Origin: an uncultured Candidatus Saccharibacteria bacterium
GTDB taxonomy: Bacteria; Patescibacteria; Saccharimonadia; Saccharimonadales; UBA4665
DNA length: 63,354 nt
Assembly (NCBI GenBank): GCA_946482575.1
Contig: CAMLRZ010000004.1
Coordinates: 1-63,354 of the forward strand
Direction: 5' to 3'
Below are positions 35,333 to 43,626 of this stretch, in pieces (positions within the stretch are counted from its first letter, which is position 1; each line of letters opens with the position of its first letter). Below the pieces are notes generated by a model. The model was not told the origin of the DNA and ran no database searches. It worked only from the letters and a program-made list of their open reading frames with translations. Made by a program: the position numbers and the translations under genes.

Positions 35333-35489
35333 ATTGGCAGTGTACCATGAGTTATCTGTAAGCTCTAGCGTTTTACGTTAAAAGATGCTGTAATCTTGGC
35401 TTCATGCCCTGCTCCCGCCCCCGCAACTTTTGGCTCGGCAATGATGCCGCTGGCATATCCCTCGCAAAAGTAGATGGGCTCGCGCAGGA

Positions 35490-36302
35490 TTAAGCAGATA
35501 AACGCAGCTTGTAGAAACGTTCGCGGTTGCCCTTGGAACCTGCCACGTCCGAGTCAGCTTTGTCGAGCACCACAAAGTAACGGGTCACCCACTGCTCAAA
35601 ATCTTTGAGGATATCACGGCGCATGCGATCATTCTTGATAACACCTTTGTGTTTCAGATTGCTTTCTCGCGCCTCGAACTGCGGCTTAACCATTGCGGCA
35701 ACTATGGTATGCGGGCGGCACAACTTGGCCACATGGGGCAAAATGTCACGCAGACTAATAAACGACACATCTATCACCACCAAATCCGGCACTTCAATTT
35801 GCACCATACGGGTCCTGTCACTCGCGGATGCCTCCCCGTCGTGCTCGCCTGACGGCTGCAGCGCGCCGGGTGCCCCTCCGCCCGTGCCACCCGCAAAGAC
35901 ATCGCGGATGTCGGTCTGTTCGTGCAGTTCAATGCGCGGGTCTCCGTGTAGGCTGGGGTGCAATTGGTCAGTGCCAACATCTACCGCAATCACCTTGCGA
36001 ATACCATGCTGTAAGGCGTAGTCGGTAAAGCCACCGGTGGAGCTTCCTACGTCCAGCATAACCTTATCGGCAAATTCCAAATGTAAGATTTTAGCTACCG
36101 AAGCCAACTTAAGCCCTGCGCGAGACACATACTGCTCTTCGGCCTTTAGTTCTACTTCTTGCCCGGCGTCAACCATGGCGCCCGGCTTAGTTACCTGCTT
36201 GCCTGCCACATACACTTTGCCTAAGCGAATCCAGCTTTCAGCCTGGCTGCGCGACGGAACAAGCCCACGGCTGAATAAAAGTTGATCTAAGCGTTGTTTC
36301 AT
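35490..36302 (-). CDS. tlyA: TlyA-family rRNA 2'-O-methyltransferase
   Basis: A 270-residue protein with an S4 RNA-binding domain (1-62, RLDQLLFSRGLVPSRSQAE) and an FtsJ-like methyltransferase domain with the SAM motif LDVGSSTGGFTDYAL and the catalytic DVSFISL. TlyA enzymes methylate cytidines in 16S and 23S rRNA. Between NIRD-like DIRDVF and PDLVVIDVSF there is an insertion of about 33 residues, Gly/Pro/Ser-rich and encoded by markedly GC-rich DNA, which normal TlyA proteins lack. It stays in frame and lies in a surface loop. Confidence 0.88.
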   Translation of the reverse strand: MKQRLDQLLFSRGLVPSRSQAESWIRLGKVYVAGKQVTKPGAMVDAGQEVELKAEEQYVSRAGLKLASVAKILHLEFADKVMLDVGSSTGGFTDYALQHGIRKVIAVDVGTDQLHPSLHGDPRIELHEQTDIRDVFAGGTGGGAPGALQPSGEHDGEASASDRTRMVQIEVPDLVVIDVSFISLRDILPHVAKLCRPHTIVAAMVKPQFEARESNLKHKGVIKNDRMRRDILKDFEQWVTRYFVVLDKADSDVAGSKGNRERFYKLRLSA

Positions 36303-36318
36303 CTGGTACTAGTATACA

Positions 36319-38040
36319 TCAATTGAGGTAGGAATTAATTTGGGCGGCGATGCTGGCAATAGCGCTCCACGAACTGTTGCTCGTCATAATCACCAGCACA
36401 TACGGACCGTTTGGCCCGTACACAATGGCGGCGTCGTGAATTACATCATCCACAAAGCCCACTTTGTCAGCTACCGTTTGGCCGGTACCCTTGGGGATGC
36501 CGGCACGATAAACTTGACGCTTCATAGCGTCCAACAAGCGTGCCGTGTCATTGGCATTCAACAGCGACCCAGCCTGTAATTTTTGCAAAAAGATAGATAG
36601 GTCATTTGCCGTAGTGAGCAAGGTTGATCCGGTAAGATCCGTACCGCCCAAGCCCAGACCACGCATAGCGTCTTCCACCACTTGCCAGCCGCCAACTTTT
36701 GCTACAAGTGCTTTGGAGCAATTATTGTCGGACTTCACAATCATGTCATCAAAACACTGAGCAGCAGTTTTACCATTGATGTTGTCGTTCCAAGTCATGG
36801 CGCCCTGGTTAATCTTTTGGAACACCACGTAGGCTACATACAGTTTGTATGTGCTGGCGGCCTCAAATTGCTTACTGCCATTGGCGTTTGCTGCCATACC
36901 CGTACCGTACATAGTGGCCACCGTCACGCCGAACCCCTTACTGCCCGCAATGTTATCAAGCAACGCATTTAAGCCCGCGCTCGTCTTTGAGTAGCTTCGT
37001 TTGTACACAATGCTCGGTGGTAGCGTCGCAACAGACACCTGTACAGTCGTCTTTTTGCCCGCTTGCAAGGCTGTATTTACAGATTCCACCACTTTAGGGG
37101 CGTCAATGCCACGCCCGCTCGCGCCTACCGTACGACCAGTCTCTACGTTGTCGACCAGCGTAACCGTGGTCACACCGGGCGCTTTGTACACTTTAGGCTG
37201 GACTGTATCAGTTAGGTATTTTTTGAGCACTTCCACATTAACCGAGAGTGACAGCATTTTGGTCTTGGGGTCCTCCGGGAAATCAAGCCAGCTACCGATA
37301 GTAGCTTTGTTCACGCTTATCGTCTCGTTATTTACCAAGAAAGTAAGCTGTGTATCCACTGCCTTTTGCGCTTTTTCCAGAACTGCTTTTACTTCTTTGT
37401 CGCTCCGCGGAGCCTCTGTTTCTTGGGCCTTAATAGTTACCGTGGCCTTAGGGTTCAATGTGCTCGTTTTTATACCACGTATGATTTCATTGGCGCCATA
37501 TGATTGGCTTGGCTTGGCCGAAATAAGCTTAACTTTATCACCACTGACGGTAACACTAGCATTCTTTGACGCTACGTAGGCTTCTTTACTAATTTGCATG
37601 GCCAGGTATTTTAGACGATCGTCGTCAAAGCTAGCGGACATAGATGTATTTCGATCGGCTCCAATAAACAGCGAAGAAAACGGTACAAAACGCCAAACCA
37701 GCGGGTAATCCACCGCGGCTTGCGCGGTTTGTTTGGTTTGAGGGTCAATACCGGCTTCCGCAAAAGACGTGGTAGATTTTTTTGCACCAGTAACAACGGT
37801 TAACTGGGCTGACTTATAGGCTGAGTCGAGTTCTTTTTGAATAGCGGTGGTGGTTTTACCGCCCACGCCAAGCGAATCAGCTGATACACCCGGCAGGGCG
37901 CGATTTTTTGGCCACAAAAGTTGTGCAGCCACAACTACAATCAGCACGATGCCCACAATTTGAACAATTTTGCGGATTGGCCAGTTTTGTGATGCTACCC
38001 GATGCACTAGTTTACGCCAGCGTCGGTTGAGTTGATTCAT
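36319..38040 (-). CDS. Class A beta-lactamase-like serine hydrolase, anchored
   Basis: About 573 residues: one membrane helix (about 28-48), two repeated YoaR/PG-binding-like segments (about 60-330) and a C-terminal beta-lactamase/transpeptidase-fold domain. Active-site motifs are visible: ASTYKLYV gives S-x-x-K, KSDNNCSKAL gives SDN, and ADKVGFVD stands in for KTG. The altered third motif and extracytoplasmic placement suggest a peptidoglycan-related serine hydrolase or a wall enzyme, with beta-lactam hydrolysis only a possibility. Start at MNQLNRR follows AAGGTGGGG. Confidence 0.78.
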   Translation of the reverse strand: MNQLNRRWRKLVHRVASQNWPIRKIVQIVGIVLIVVVAAQLLWPKNRALPGVSADSLGVGGKTTTAIQKELDSAYKSAQLTVVTGAKKSTTSFAEAGIDPQTKQTAQAAVDYPLVWRFVPFSSLFIGADRNTSMSASFDDDRLKYLAMQISKEAYVASKNASVTVSGDKVKLISAKPSQSYGANEIIRGIKTSTLNPKATVTIKAQETEAPRSDKEVKAVLEKAQKAVDTQLTFLVNNETISVNKATIGSWLDFPEDPKTKMLSLSVNVEVLKKYLTDTVQPKVYKAPGVTTVTLVDNVETGRTVGASGRGIDAPKVVESVNTALQAGKKTTVQVSVATLPPSIVYKRSYSKTSAGLNALLDNIAGSKGFGVTVATMYGTGMAANANGSKQFEAASTYKLYVAYVVFQKINQGAMTWNDNINGKTAAQCFDDMIVKSDNNCSKALVAKVGGWQVVEDAMRGLGLGGTDLTGSTLLTTANDLSIFLQKLQAGSLLNANDTARLLDAMKRQVYRAGIPKGTGQTVADKVGFVDDVIHDAAIVYGPNGPYVLVIMTSNSSWSAIASIAAQINSYLN

Positions 38041-38100
38041 ACTCCCCACCTTATATAACACCTATCTTGTAGTATAGCAGCTGCTGCTGCGCAGCAAAAG

Positions 38101-38664
38101 CTACTTGGCACGCTCTAAGTATTCACCCGTTCGAGTGTCTACTTTGATAATGTCGTCTTGTTTGATAAACGCCGGAACCTTCACGGTAATACCTGTTTCC
38201 AGCTCAGCATCTTTCATGACCGAGCTAGTCGTGTCGCCCTTTACCACGTTCTCGGTGTAAACCACCTTGAGCGGTACGTTCTTTGGCAGCTCAACATTAA
38301 TCGGCGTGTCGTTAAAGAATTGCAGCTGAATCTTGTCGCCTTCTTTAAGATAGCCTGCGCCATCACCCACCAGGTCAGCAGGCACTTCAAACTGCTCAAA
38401 TGTCTCTTCGTTCATGAAGTAAAAGACATTGCCATCGGTGTATAGGTACTGCACGTTTTGGTTTACGACGTCTGCGCTATCTAATTGTTCGTTGCCCTTG
38501 TAGGTTTTCTCTAGCACTTTGCCGTCGATCAAACTTTTGATTCGAACGTTCACAATTGAACCACCGCGACCCATCACCTTTTGGTTGTAATCAGTTACGC
38601 GATATGGCACGCCATCAATTTGAAAGAGTGTGCCTTTTTTGAGGTCAGTAATGCTTAGTGCCAT
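38101..38664 (-). CDS. efp: Elongation factor P
   Basis: A 187-residue three-domain OB protein that relieves ribosomes stalled at polyproline. The KOW-like N-domain ends in the loop YNQKVMGRGGSIVNVR. In the place of the modified Lys34 of E. coli (PGKGQ) this sequence has Arg (MGRGG), so a lysyl-modification is not expected. Arg at the tip is known in rhamnosylated EF-P, but flanking residues differ. Followed upstream by a coiled-coil protein gene 9 bases away. Confidence 0.93.
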   Translation of the reverse strand: MALSITDLKKGTLFQIDGVPYRVTDYNQKVMGRGGSIVNVRIKSLIDGKVLEKTYKGNEQLDSADVVNQNVQYLYTDGNVFYFMNEETFEQFEVPADLVGDGAGYLKEGDKIQLQFFNDTPINVELPKNVPLKVVYTENVVKGDTTSSVMKDAELETGITVKVPAFIKQDDIIKVDTRTGEYLERAK

Positions 38665-38673
38665 TATGTGCTC

Positions 38674-39006
38674 CTATTGTAGTTCAGAAATTATATGCTG
38701 AGTGAGCGCCGAAAGCTGCGCCACGTCAATTGCACCCAACAAATTGTATTCACTTGCTTTAAGTATCTGTTGCTGTAATTGCTCGAGGCGCTGCCGGCCC
38801 TCGGTGGCAGCCTGTTGCTGCTCGGCCCGGGTCTGGGCGTATTCGTAATCGCGTACGTCCAGCCGGGCATCCGACAGCTGCAGTTTGAGGGTTCGCACCA
38901 ACTCTTTTTCTTCAAAAGAAAGTACTTCAACATCAAAGGCGGTGAGCTTGCTATTGGCAAGTGTAGCCAGGTCCTTGATTTGTGTTGTGAGCGATGCGTA
39001 TTCCAC
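38674..39006 (-). CDS. Hypothetical coiled-coil protein, 110 aa
   Basis: A fully helical, Gln/Leu/Glu-rich protein. Heptad-like spacing (QTRAEQQQAATEGRQRLEQL) suggests a coiled coil through most of its length. No membrane segment and no recognised family. It lies between rpsR and efp, separated by 15 and 9 bases, so it probably belongs to the same translation-related transcript; the usual rplI is not found there. Confidence 0.62.
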   Translation of the reverse strand: MEYASLTTQIKDLATLANSKLTAFDVEVLSFEEKELVRTLKLQLSDARLDVRDYEYAQTRAEQQQAATEGRQRLEQLQQQILKASEYNLLGAIDVAQLSALTQHIISELQ

Positions 39007-39021
39007 CCGTCCCCCAGTAGG

Positions 39022-39225
39022 TTAGTTGTTTGCTACGAAAGGCAGCAAAGCGATGTTACGAGCGCGCTTGATAGCGACACTCAAACGACGCTGTTGAGAC
39101 TCAGTCAAACCAGTCTTCTTGCGAGTCTCGATCTGACCATAAACGTTTACGTAGCGCTGCAAGGTCTTGAAGTCCTTGTAGTCAAAGTATGGAACGTCGG
39201 TTTTGTGCTTAAAAATCTTTGCCAT
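39022..39225 (-). CDS. rpsR: Small ribosomal subunit protein bS18
   Basis: A 67-residue protein with YKDFKTLQRYVNVYGQI and KTGLTESQQRRLSVAIKRAR, the rRNA-binding core of bS18. It is one of the shorter versions, with little N-terminal tail. It follows ssb by 14 bases in the conserved rpsF-ssb-rpsR order. Confidence 0.95.
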   Translation of the reverse strand: MAKIFKHKTDVPYFDYKDFKTLQRYVNVYGQIETRKKTGLTESQQRRLSVAIKRARNIALLPFVANN

Positions 39226-39239
39226 TGTTATCTCCTAGT

Positions 39240-39716
39240 TTAGAAAGGGATATCGTCGAGGTTAACTGGCTCATCGCCAATGTCTTCGATCACTACGTCA
39301 TCTTTTTTGTTGGAGCTGTTCGAGCCGCCACCAGCGTTGTTGGAACCGCCGAATGAACCGGCGCCGGAACCTTCACCGCCCTCGCCGCGACCATCAAGGA
39401 ACGTTACGTCATTAGCCAGCACTTCTACTTTGCTGCGCTTTTGACCATCCTGTTCCCATGAGCGACTTTGCAGGCGGCCCTGCACCAAGCAACGGCGACC
39501 TTTGGTCATGTACTGTGCAACACGCTCTGCGAGCGGGCCCCAAGCAGCAACGTCAATGTAGTCGGTTGCTTCTTGCCATTCACCAGATTGGTCTTTGTAG
39601 CTACGGTTGAGCGCCAAGCTAAAGCTCACAACGCTTTGACCGCTTGGTGTTTGACGCAATTCTGGATCGCGAGTTAGGTTCCCCATTAAGATGACTTGGT
39701 TGACACTTCGTGCCAT
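39240..39716 (-). CDS. ssb: Single-stranded DNA-binding protein
   Basis: A 158-residue OB-fold protein: MARSVNQVILMGNLTRDPELR and YIDVAAWGPLAERVAQYMTKGRR are the SSB core. A Gly/Ser/Asn-rich linker leads to the acidic tip VNLDDIPF, the protein-interaction tail. Placed between rpsF and rpsR as in many bacteria. Confidence 0.96.
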   Translation of the reverse strand: MARSVNQVILMGNLTRDPELRQTPSGQSVVSFSLALNRSYKDQSGEWQEATDYIDVAAWGPLAERVAQYMTKGRRCLVQGRLQSRSWEQDGQKRSKVEVLANDVTFLDGRGEGGEGSGAGSFGGSNNAGGGSNSSNKKDDVVIEDIGDEPVNLDDIPF

Positions 39717-39738
39717 AGTGATTCCCTCCGAGAGCTCT

Positions 39739-39775
39739 AGCGGTTACCCGCTTGCGCAGCACATCCTGCGCTAGC
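39739..39775 (-). promoter_or_regulatory. Two stem-loops between rpsF and ssb
   Basis: Adjacent hairpins in the rpsF-ssb spacer: GCGCAG-GATGTG-CTGCGC with an extra AGC/GCT below, and AGCGG-GTAA-CCGCT with a GNRA-like tetraloop. No T-run follows, so they look regulatory or processing-related. A bS6:bS18 feedback site is possible but usually lies before rpsF. Confidence 0.5.
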
Positions 39776-39813
39776 CCTGCTGTTTTCCCTTAGTATTATG
39801 TGCTTAGTATAGC

Positions 39814-40194
39814 TTATTCTGCTGGTTTTTCAGCATCTTCGGCAGCTTCGCCGCGGGCAGCAGCCTTCTTGGCCTTCTCTTCTTTCAGAGCTTCAGCCTT
39901 GGCAATTGCCTTGAGGTCTGGACGAGTAATCATAAAGCGGATTACTTCGTCGGTGATGTTCAAAGTGCTTTCTACCTTACGAACAGCTTCTGCTGGAAAT
40001 TCTACGGTGTAGAAAACGTACACAGCGTGCTCGTTCTTTTTGATTGGGTACGCCAATTTGCGCTTGCCCCAGTTGTCGGTGTTTTTGATTTCACCACCGT
40101 TGTCGGTGAAAATCTTTTCTACTCGGCTGGTAGCTTTTTCCAGATCAATTTCTAGGTCTGGGTGGTAAAGCACAGCAACTTCGTACTGGTTCAT
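39814..40194 (-). CDS. rpsF: Small ribosomal subunit protein bS6
   Basis: A 126-residue protein with MNQYEVAVLYHPDLEIDLEKA and NWGKRKLAYPIKKNEHAVYVF, the ferredoxin-like bS6 core, and a Lys/Glu/Ala-rich tail. First gene of the rpsF-ssb-rpsR unit, with AAAGGAG before its ATG. Confidence 0.94.
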   Translation of the reverse strand: MNQYEVAVLYHPDLEIDLEKATSRVEKIFTDNGGEIKNTDNWGKRKLAYPIKKNEHAVYVFYTVEFPAEAVRKVESTLNITDEVIRFMITRPDLKAIAKAEALKEEKAKKAAARGEAAEDAEKPAE

Positions 40195-40284
40195 CCTTGG
40201 AACTCCTTTGGATTAATAGCCCACGCGCTCTCATTTAGCCGTGAACTGAGTTAATAACAGAGGTAATTATACCGTAGCCGGGCA

Positions 40285-40315
40285 TAAAAAGCAACAGCCC
40301 GGGAGTTCCGGGCTG
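40285..40315 (-). terminator. Terminator after the PP2C gene
   Basis: CAGCCCGG-AACTC-CCGGGCTG stem followed on the minus strand by TTGCTTTTT. Confidence 0.88.
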
Positions 40316-40334
40316 CCTGTACTGCTTGGGTAGA

Positions 40335-42710
40335 TTATCGGAGGTGGACGACGTAGCTACCGTCAGCCTGCTGGTCAAAGTTAATCTGCTGGCCAACTGG
40401 CAACTGTTCGGCGCGTTGGCTGGTGATGCCAGCCTCGTTTACAGCGTTAGCTACCTGTGTGTCGGTGAGTCCGGCATCGTGGCCCGCTTCAAAGATGCTA
40501 CCACCAGCTTTCAGGGTTGCTGAAGCGCGCACTACTTTGCCGTCTTTGGTCGTAAAGTTAATGGTCTCGTGATCAAAGTCTTTAGTCTGGTGCTGCTCGC
40601 TGCTTGAAGGGCCTCGGGGCTCTTCGGGACGAGGCTTGTTACTAAAGTCCGGAGCGTTAGGAATAGCGGTAGGACCATATGATGGCGTCGTTGGTTTTAC
40701 GGTAGGTTTGGGGGTCTCTTTTGGCGTCTCTTTTTGACTAGCCGATGGTGACGCGCTAGGTGTAGGTGTTTCGGCAGTCTTAGGAGCTTGCGGTCCATAC
40801 TGAGGTGTTTCAGTTGCCGAAGCACGTGGCGTAGCGCTTGGCGCTTCTTGGGAGGCACTGTTCATTCCTAAGCCAGCGGCTACGGCGGCCAGGCCTAAAC
40901 CAGCGGCAGCAACAGTAAGTTTATTGCCGTTGCGGGCTACAAAGCCCTCACGATCACGAGTTAAGTCAGGAGTGGTGACGCGCGCAGCACGACGAGCTTG
41001 ACGCTCACGCTTGTACTGAGCCACGGCATCACTCATTTCAGCCCGGGCTGTACTCAAGTCAGTGCGAATGCCTTCGACATCAATGATCCGGCCAATACGG
41101 GCAGCGATCCGGTCTCGGCGACGTGCGCGAGGAGTCACCACGTCAGGGGTGGTTGCGTCATCGTCAAATGTACCCCCGTCTGCGTCGGAATCTGTCAGAT
41201 ATTCACCGATTCGCATAACGCCAATGCCCTTGTCGTCGTTCTTGCGATACAAACTGGTCGATACCAGTTCGTTTGCCACATCTTGCGCACTTGGCTGGTC
41301 AAACGCAGATCGCAATTCATGCGCACTGAGGCGATCTTCGGGTTGGTCACCGGCGATACCATCAGTAAAGACAGCTATGGTAGCACCTTCCTCAAGCGGC
41401 GTGGTAATAACCTGATTAGCATAGTACGGAAGTAAACGAGGTATATCTTTCTTGGAAACACCATCCTCGCGCATGCGCTTGATCAGCGCTTTTTCGTCAT
41501 AGCCGCTACCACTAAAAGCGTTCAATACAAGGTTTGGCTGGTTAACGTTACTCTGCTCCACACCGATCTGGGTGGGCTCGTCTTCGCCAGGATTGCGAAC
41601 ATATACTGCAACGTCACCAACAATACCGCTTACTGCAAATAACCGGCCCTTAATATCGATGGTTTTTACGATAGCACCTACAGCGCCACGTCCGTCATCA
41701 TATTTTTCCATGGCGCGGTGACATTCCAACAGCGTGTCTGACATGAACTTCTCGGCTTGGCGAACGCTCTTAAAGTCAGGTGCATTTGCAAAGCGCTCTT
41801 CTACAAGCTCGTTGAGCTCTACGGCGGCTTTGGCATCAAGACCCTCGCTACCACCATGGCCACCCATGCCGTCCATGACGGAAACAAGCATGGCTTTTTG
41901 GTCTATTAAAACGTTGTCACCACTATGGGCCGGGTATTCAGGAGTTGAACGGTATAGAGCCGGAACATTATCTGAACCGATCTGGACGAAGCGTTCGCGG
42001 CGAGCTTCAGCTTCGGGCGTGGCAGTAGCTTCGGGTACGCCGTTAAAGATTCCACCGTCGCCAATTATGCGGCGGGTATCACCACCGTTGTCGGGGGTTG
42101 AGCTGTCGCTGGTTCGTGGGCGGCGTTGGCGACCGCTGCCTTGTGCAGGAGCGGCGAGAGCAGCGCTTGGCTCTTGGTTAAGTGCAAAAGGACGAGCGGT
42201 TGAGCGACGAGCGGCTTCTTCGGCTGCAGCCAATGCGCTTTCGTCAATTGCGCCATCCTCGGTAAGCTCTGGTGGAGTATCGGGAGCAGCTGCTTGAGCC
42301 TTTTTGCCACCCTTGCCACTCTTTTTACCTGGCTTAGGGCTACCGTCGTGTTGAGCAACCATACCATAAGCTTCGCGATGTTCCTCGGGAACACCTCGGT
42401 GCTTACGGCTAGTGATCGAAGACGTCATGTCCCTCATGAGGCCGGCCTTGTTTTCTTCTGGGTCAAATGCTTTGCGGTGACGACCAGTACCAGGCTGATT
42501 AAGCTCGGCTTTGCGATTGTCAAAAATAGCGTCTACGTCTACTTTTTGAGCGGCATCATCCTCGCCAATTCCCTCGTATTCAGCTACTCGTGGAAGCTCT
42601 GGGTTTTCCATTTCGTTGCGAAATTCGGCAACGGTGTCAAAAATGGCCTCGTCACGAGCGCGCATTTCTTCTTCGGTCAGAATGTTTTGGTTTTGGATTT
42701 GTTCACTCAT
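40335..42710 (-). CDS. PP2C-type Ser/Thr phosphatase with LysM-like C-terminus
   Basis: A 791-residue protein. Residues 1-230 are polar and disordered. The PPM/PP2C phosphatase domain (about 240-500) has LVSVMDGMGGHGGSEG as the metal motif and AVFTDGIAGDQPEDRLS for the later acids. After a basic linker there is one membrane helix (LTVAAAGLGLAAVAAGLG), a Pro/Thr/Ser-rich spacer and a LysM-like end with GSIFEAGHDAGLTDTQVANA. The layout would put the phosphatase inside and a glycan-binding module outside, so it may sense the wall or a partner surface. No cognate kinase is seen in the window. Confidence 0.77.
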   Translation of the reverse strand: MSEQIQNQNILTEEEMRARDEAIFDTVAEFRNEMENPELPRVAEYEGIGEDDAAQKVDVDAIFDNRKAELNQPGTGRHRKAFDPEENKAGLMRDMTSSITSRKHRGVPEEHREAYGMVAQHDGSPKPGKKSGKGGKKAQAAAPDTPPELTEDGAIDESALAAAEEAARRSTARPFALNQEPSAALAAPAQGSGRQRRPRTSDSSTPDNGGDTRRIIGDGGIFNGVPEATATPEAEARRERFVQIGSDNVPALYRSTPEYPAHSGDNVLIDQKAMLVSVMDGMGGHGGSEGLDAKAAVELNELVEERFANAPDFKSVRQAEKFMSDTLLECHRAMEKYDDGRGAVGAIVKTIDIKGRLFAVSGIVGDVAVYVRNPGEDEPTQIGVEQSNVNQPNLVLNAFSGSGYDEKALIKRMREDGVSKKDIPRLLPYYANQVITTPLEEGATIAVFTDGIAGDQPEDRLSAHELRSAFDQPSAQDVANELVSTSLYRKNDDKGIGVMRIGEYLTDSDADGGTFDDDATTPDVVTPRARRRDRIAARIGRIIDVEGIRTDLSTARAEMSDAVAQYKRERQARRAARVTTPDLTRDREGFVARNGNKLTVAAAGLGLAAVAAGLGMNSASQEAPSATPRASATETPQYGPQAPKTAETPTPSASPSASQKETPKETPKPTVKPTTPSYGPTAIPNAPDFSNKPRPEEPRGPSSSEQHQTKDFDHETINFTTKDGKVVRASATLKAGGSIFEAGHDAGLTDTQVANAVNEAGITSQRAEQLPVGQQINFDQQADGSYVVHLR

Positions 42711-42788
42711 GTGAGGTATGAGCCTTTTTTACTTTGTTATATATACCTTACCAAATATTTTACTTTTTGTCAATATTAAGCATTAGCA

Positions 42789-43508
42789 CTATATGAGCGG
42801 GGCGTACACAAGCTGATGAGTGGCCAGGCGCGCCAAGCGGTCTTCTGCTTCTCGCTCTTGTTCGTCCAGCTGATCTAGGCCGCGAACAACTGCTAACACG
42901 TCGCTGCTCAATGTATCTACGTAGCGCATGGTGTCCAGCTCATCCAGCAAAACCGTGTGGCCCATACGTTGAAACTTCTCGGCACGGACGCCGGGCTGGC
43001 CTTCCTTTTGGCTGAAACGAAATAGTATCTGGTCGCGACGTTTTAACCCCTGTAAATCGGTCTCGATGGTGTGGGCATCGGGTTCGATCAAAGGATTACC
43101 CTTGGCATCAAGTTGAACGTTGCCTGCGGCGTCGGTTTGGGTACGATAACTCACCTTCGCCCAAAACGCTGGCTCCATGTGGCCCACCTTATTGGTACGA
43201 AAAACGGCGCAGTGCGCCGATGTTGAATATCCCTTGCCTTGGTGCGATGGTCTTGCCTCGGACCATACCAAACGGTCAAAGCAGCGGTCCACAACCTGCC
43301 ACGTCAGGAACGAAACGTACTGGGCCGGGTCGTACAGTGCGTGCGTCTTGTCTTTTATATGAAGTTCTCGAAGCAATGCTTTTTGATGCGCACGGTAGTC
43401 GTGCTGTAGGTCGGACAGGTCAATATCAGCGCCGCTACCAGGTGTTTTTAGTGTGTCAAAAAGCTGAGGCTTTGCGGTATGCATAACCTCTGTTGTTTGT
43501 GTGTACAT
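42789..43508 (-). CDS. Hypothetical protein, 239 aa
   Basis: Soluble protein without signal peptide. The centre is an alpha/beta segment with AHCAVFRTNKVGHMEPAFWA and QILFRFSQKEGQPGVRAEKF, and the C-terminus is a Glu/Arg-rich helix that could form a coiled coil. No family recognised. The ATG is followed by MYTQTTEV and there is no obvious Shine-Dalgarno sequence; it stands alone between the phosphatase and ftsK genes in the same direction. Confidence 0.55.
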   Translation of the reverse strand: MYTQTTEVMHTAKPQLFDTLKTPGSGADIDLSDLQHDYRAHQKALLRELHIKDKTHALYDPAQYVSFLTWQVVDRCFDRLVWSEARPSHQGKGYSTSAHCAVFRTNKVGHMEPAFWAKVSYRTQTDAAGNVQLDAKGNPLIEPDAHTIETDLQGLKRRDQILFRFSQKEGQPGVRAEKFQRMGHTVLLDELDTMRYVDTLSSDVLAVVRGLDQLDEQEREAEDRLARLATHQLVYAPLI

Positions 43509-43626
43509 TTTGAGCCCTTTCGAACAAAAACCATTTGTGTACGTATGATTGTGCGCTTGTTCGTACTACGTTTGCAAGGGACTTATACACAGGTTTGCTG
43601 CGCGCCAGATAACACAAATTTAACAA

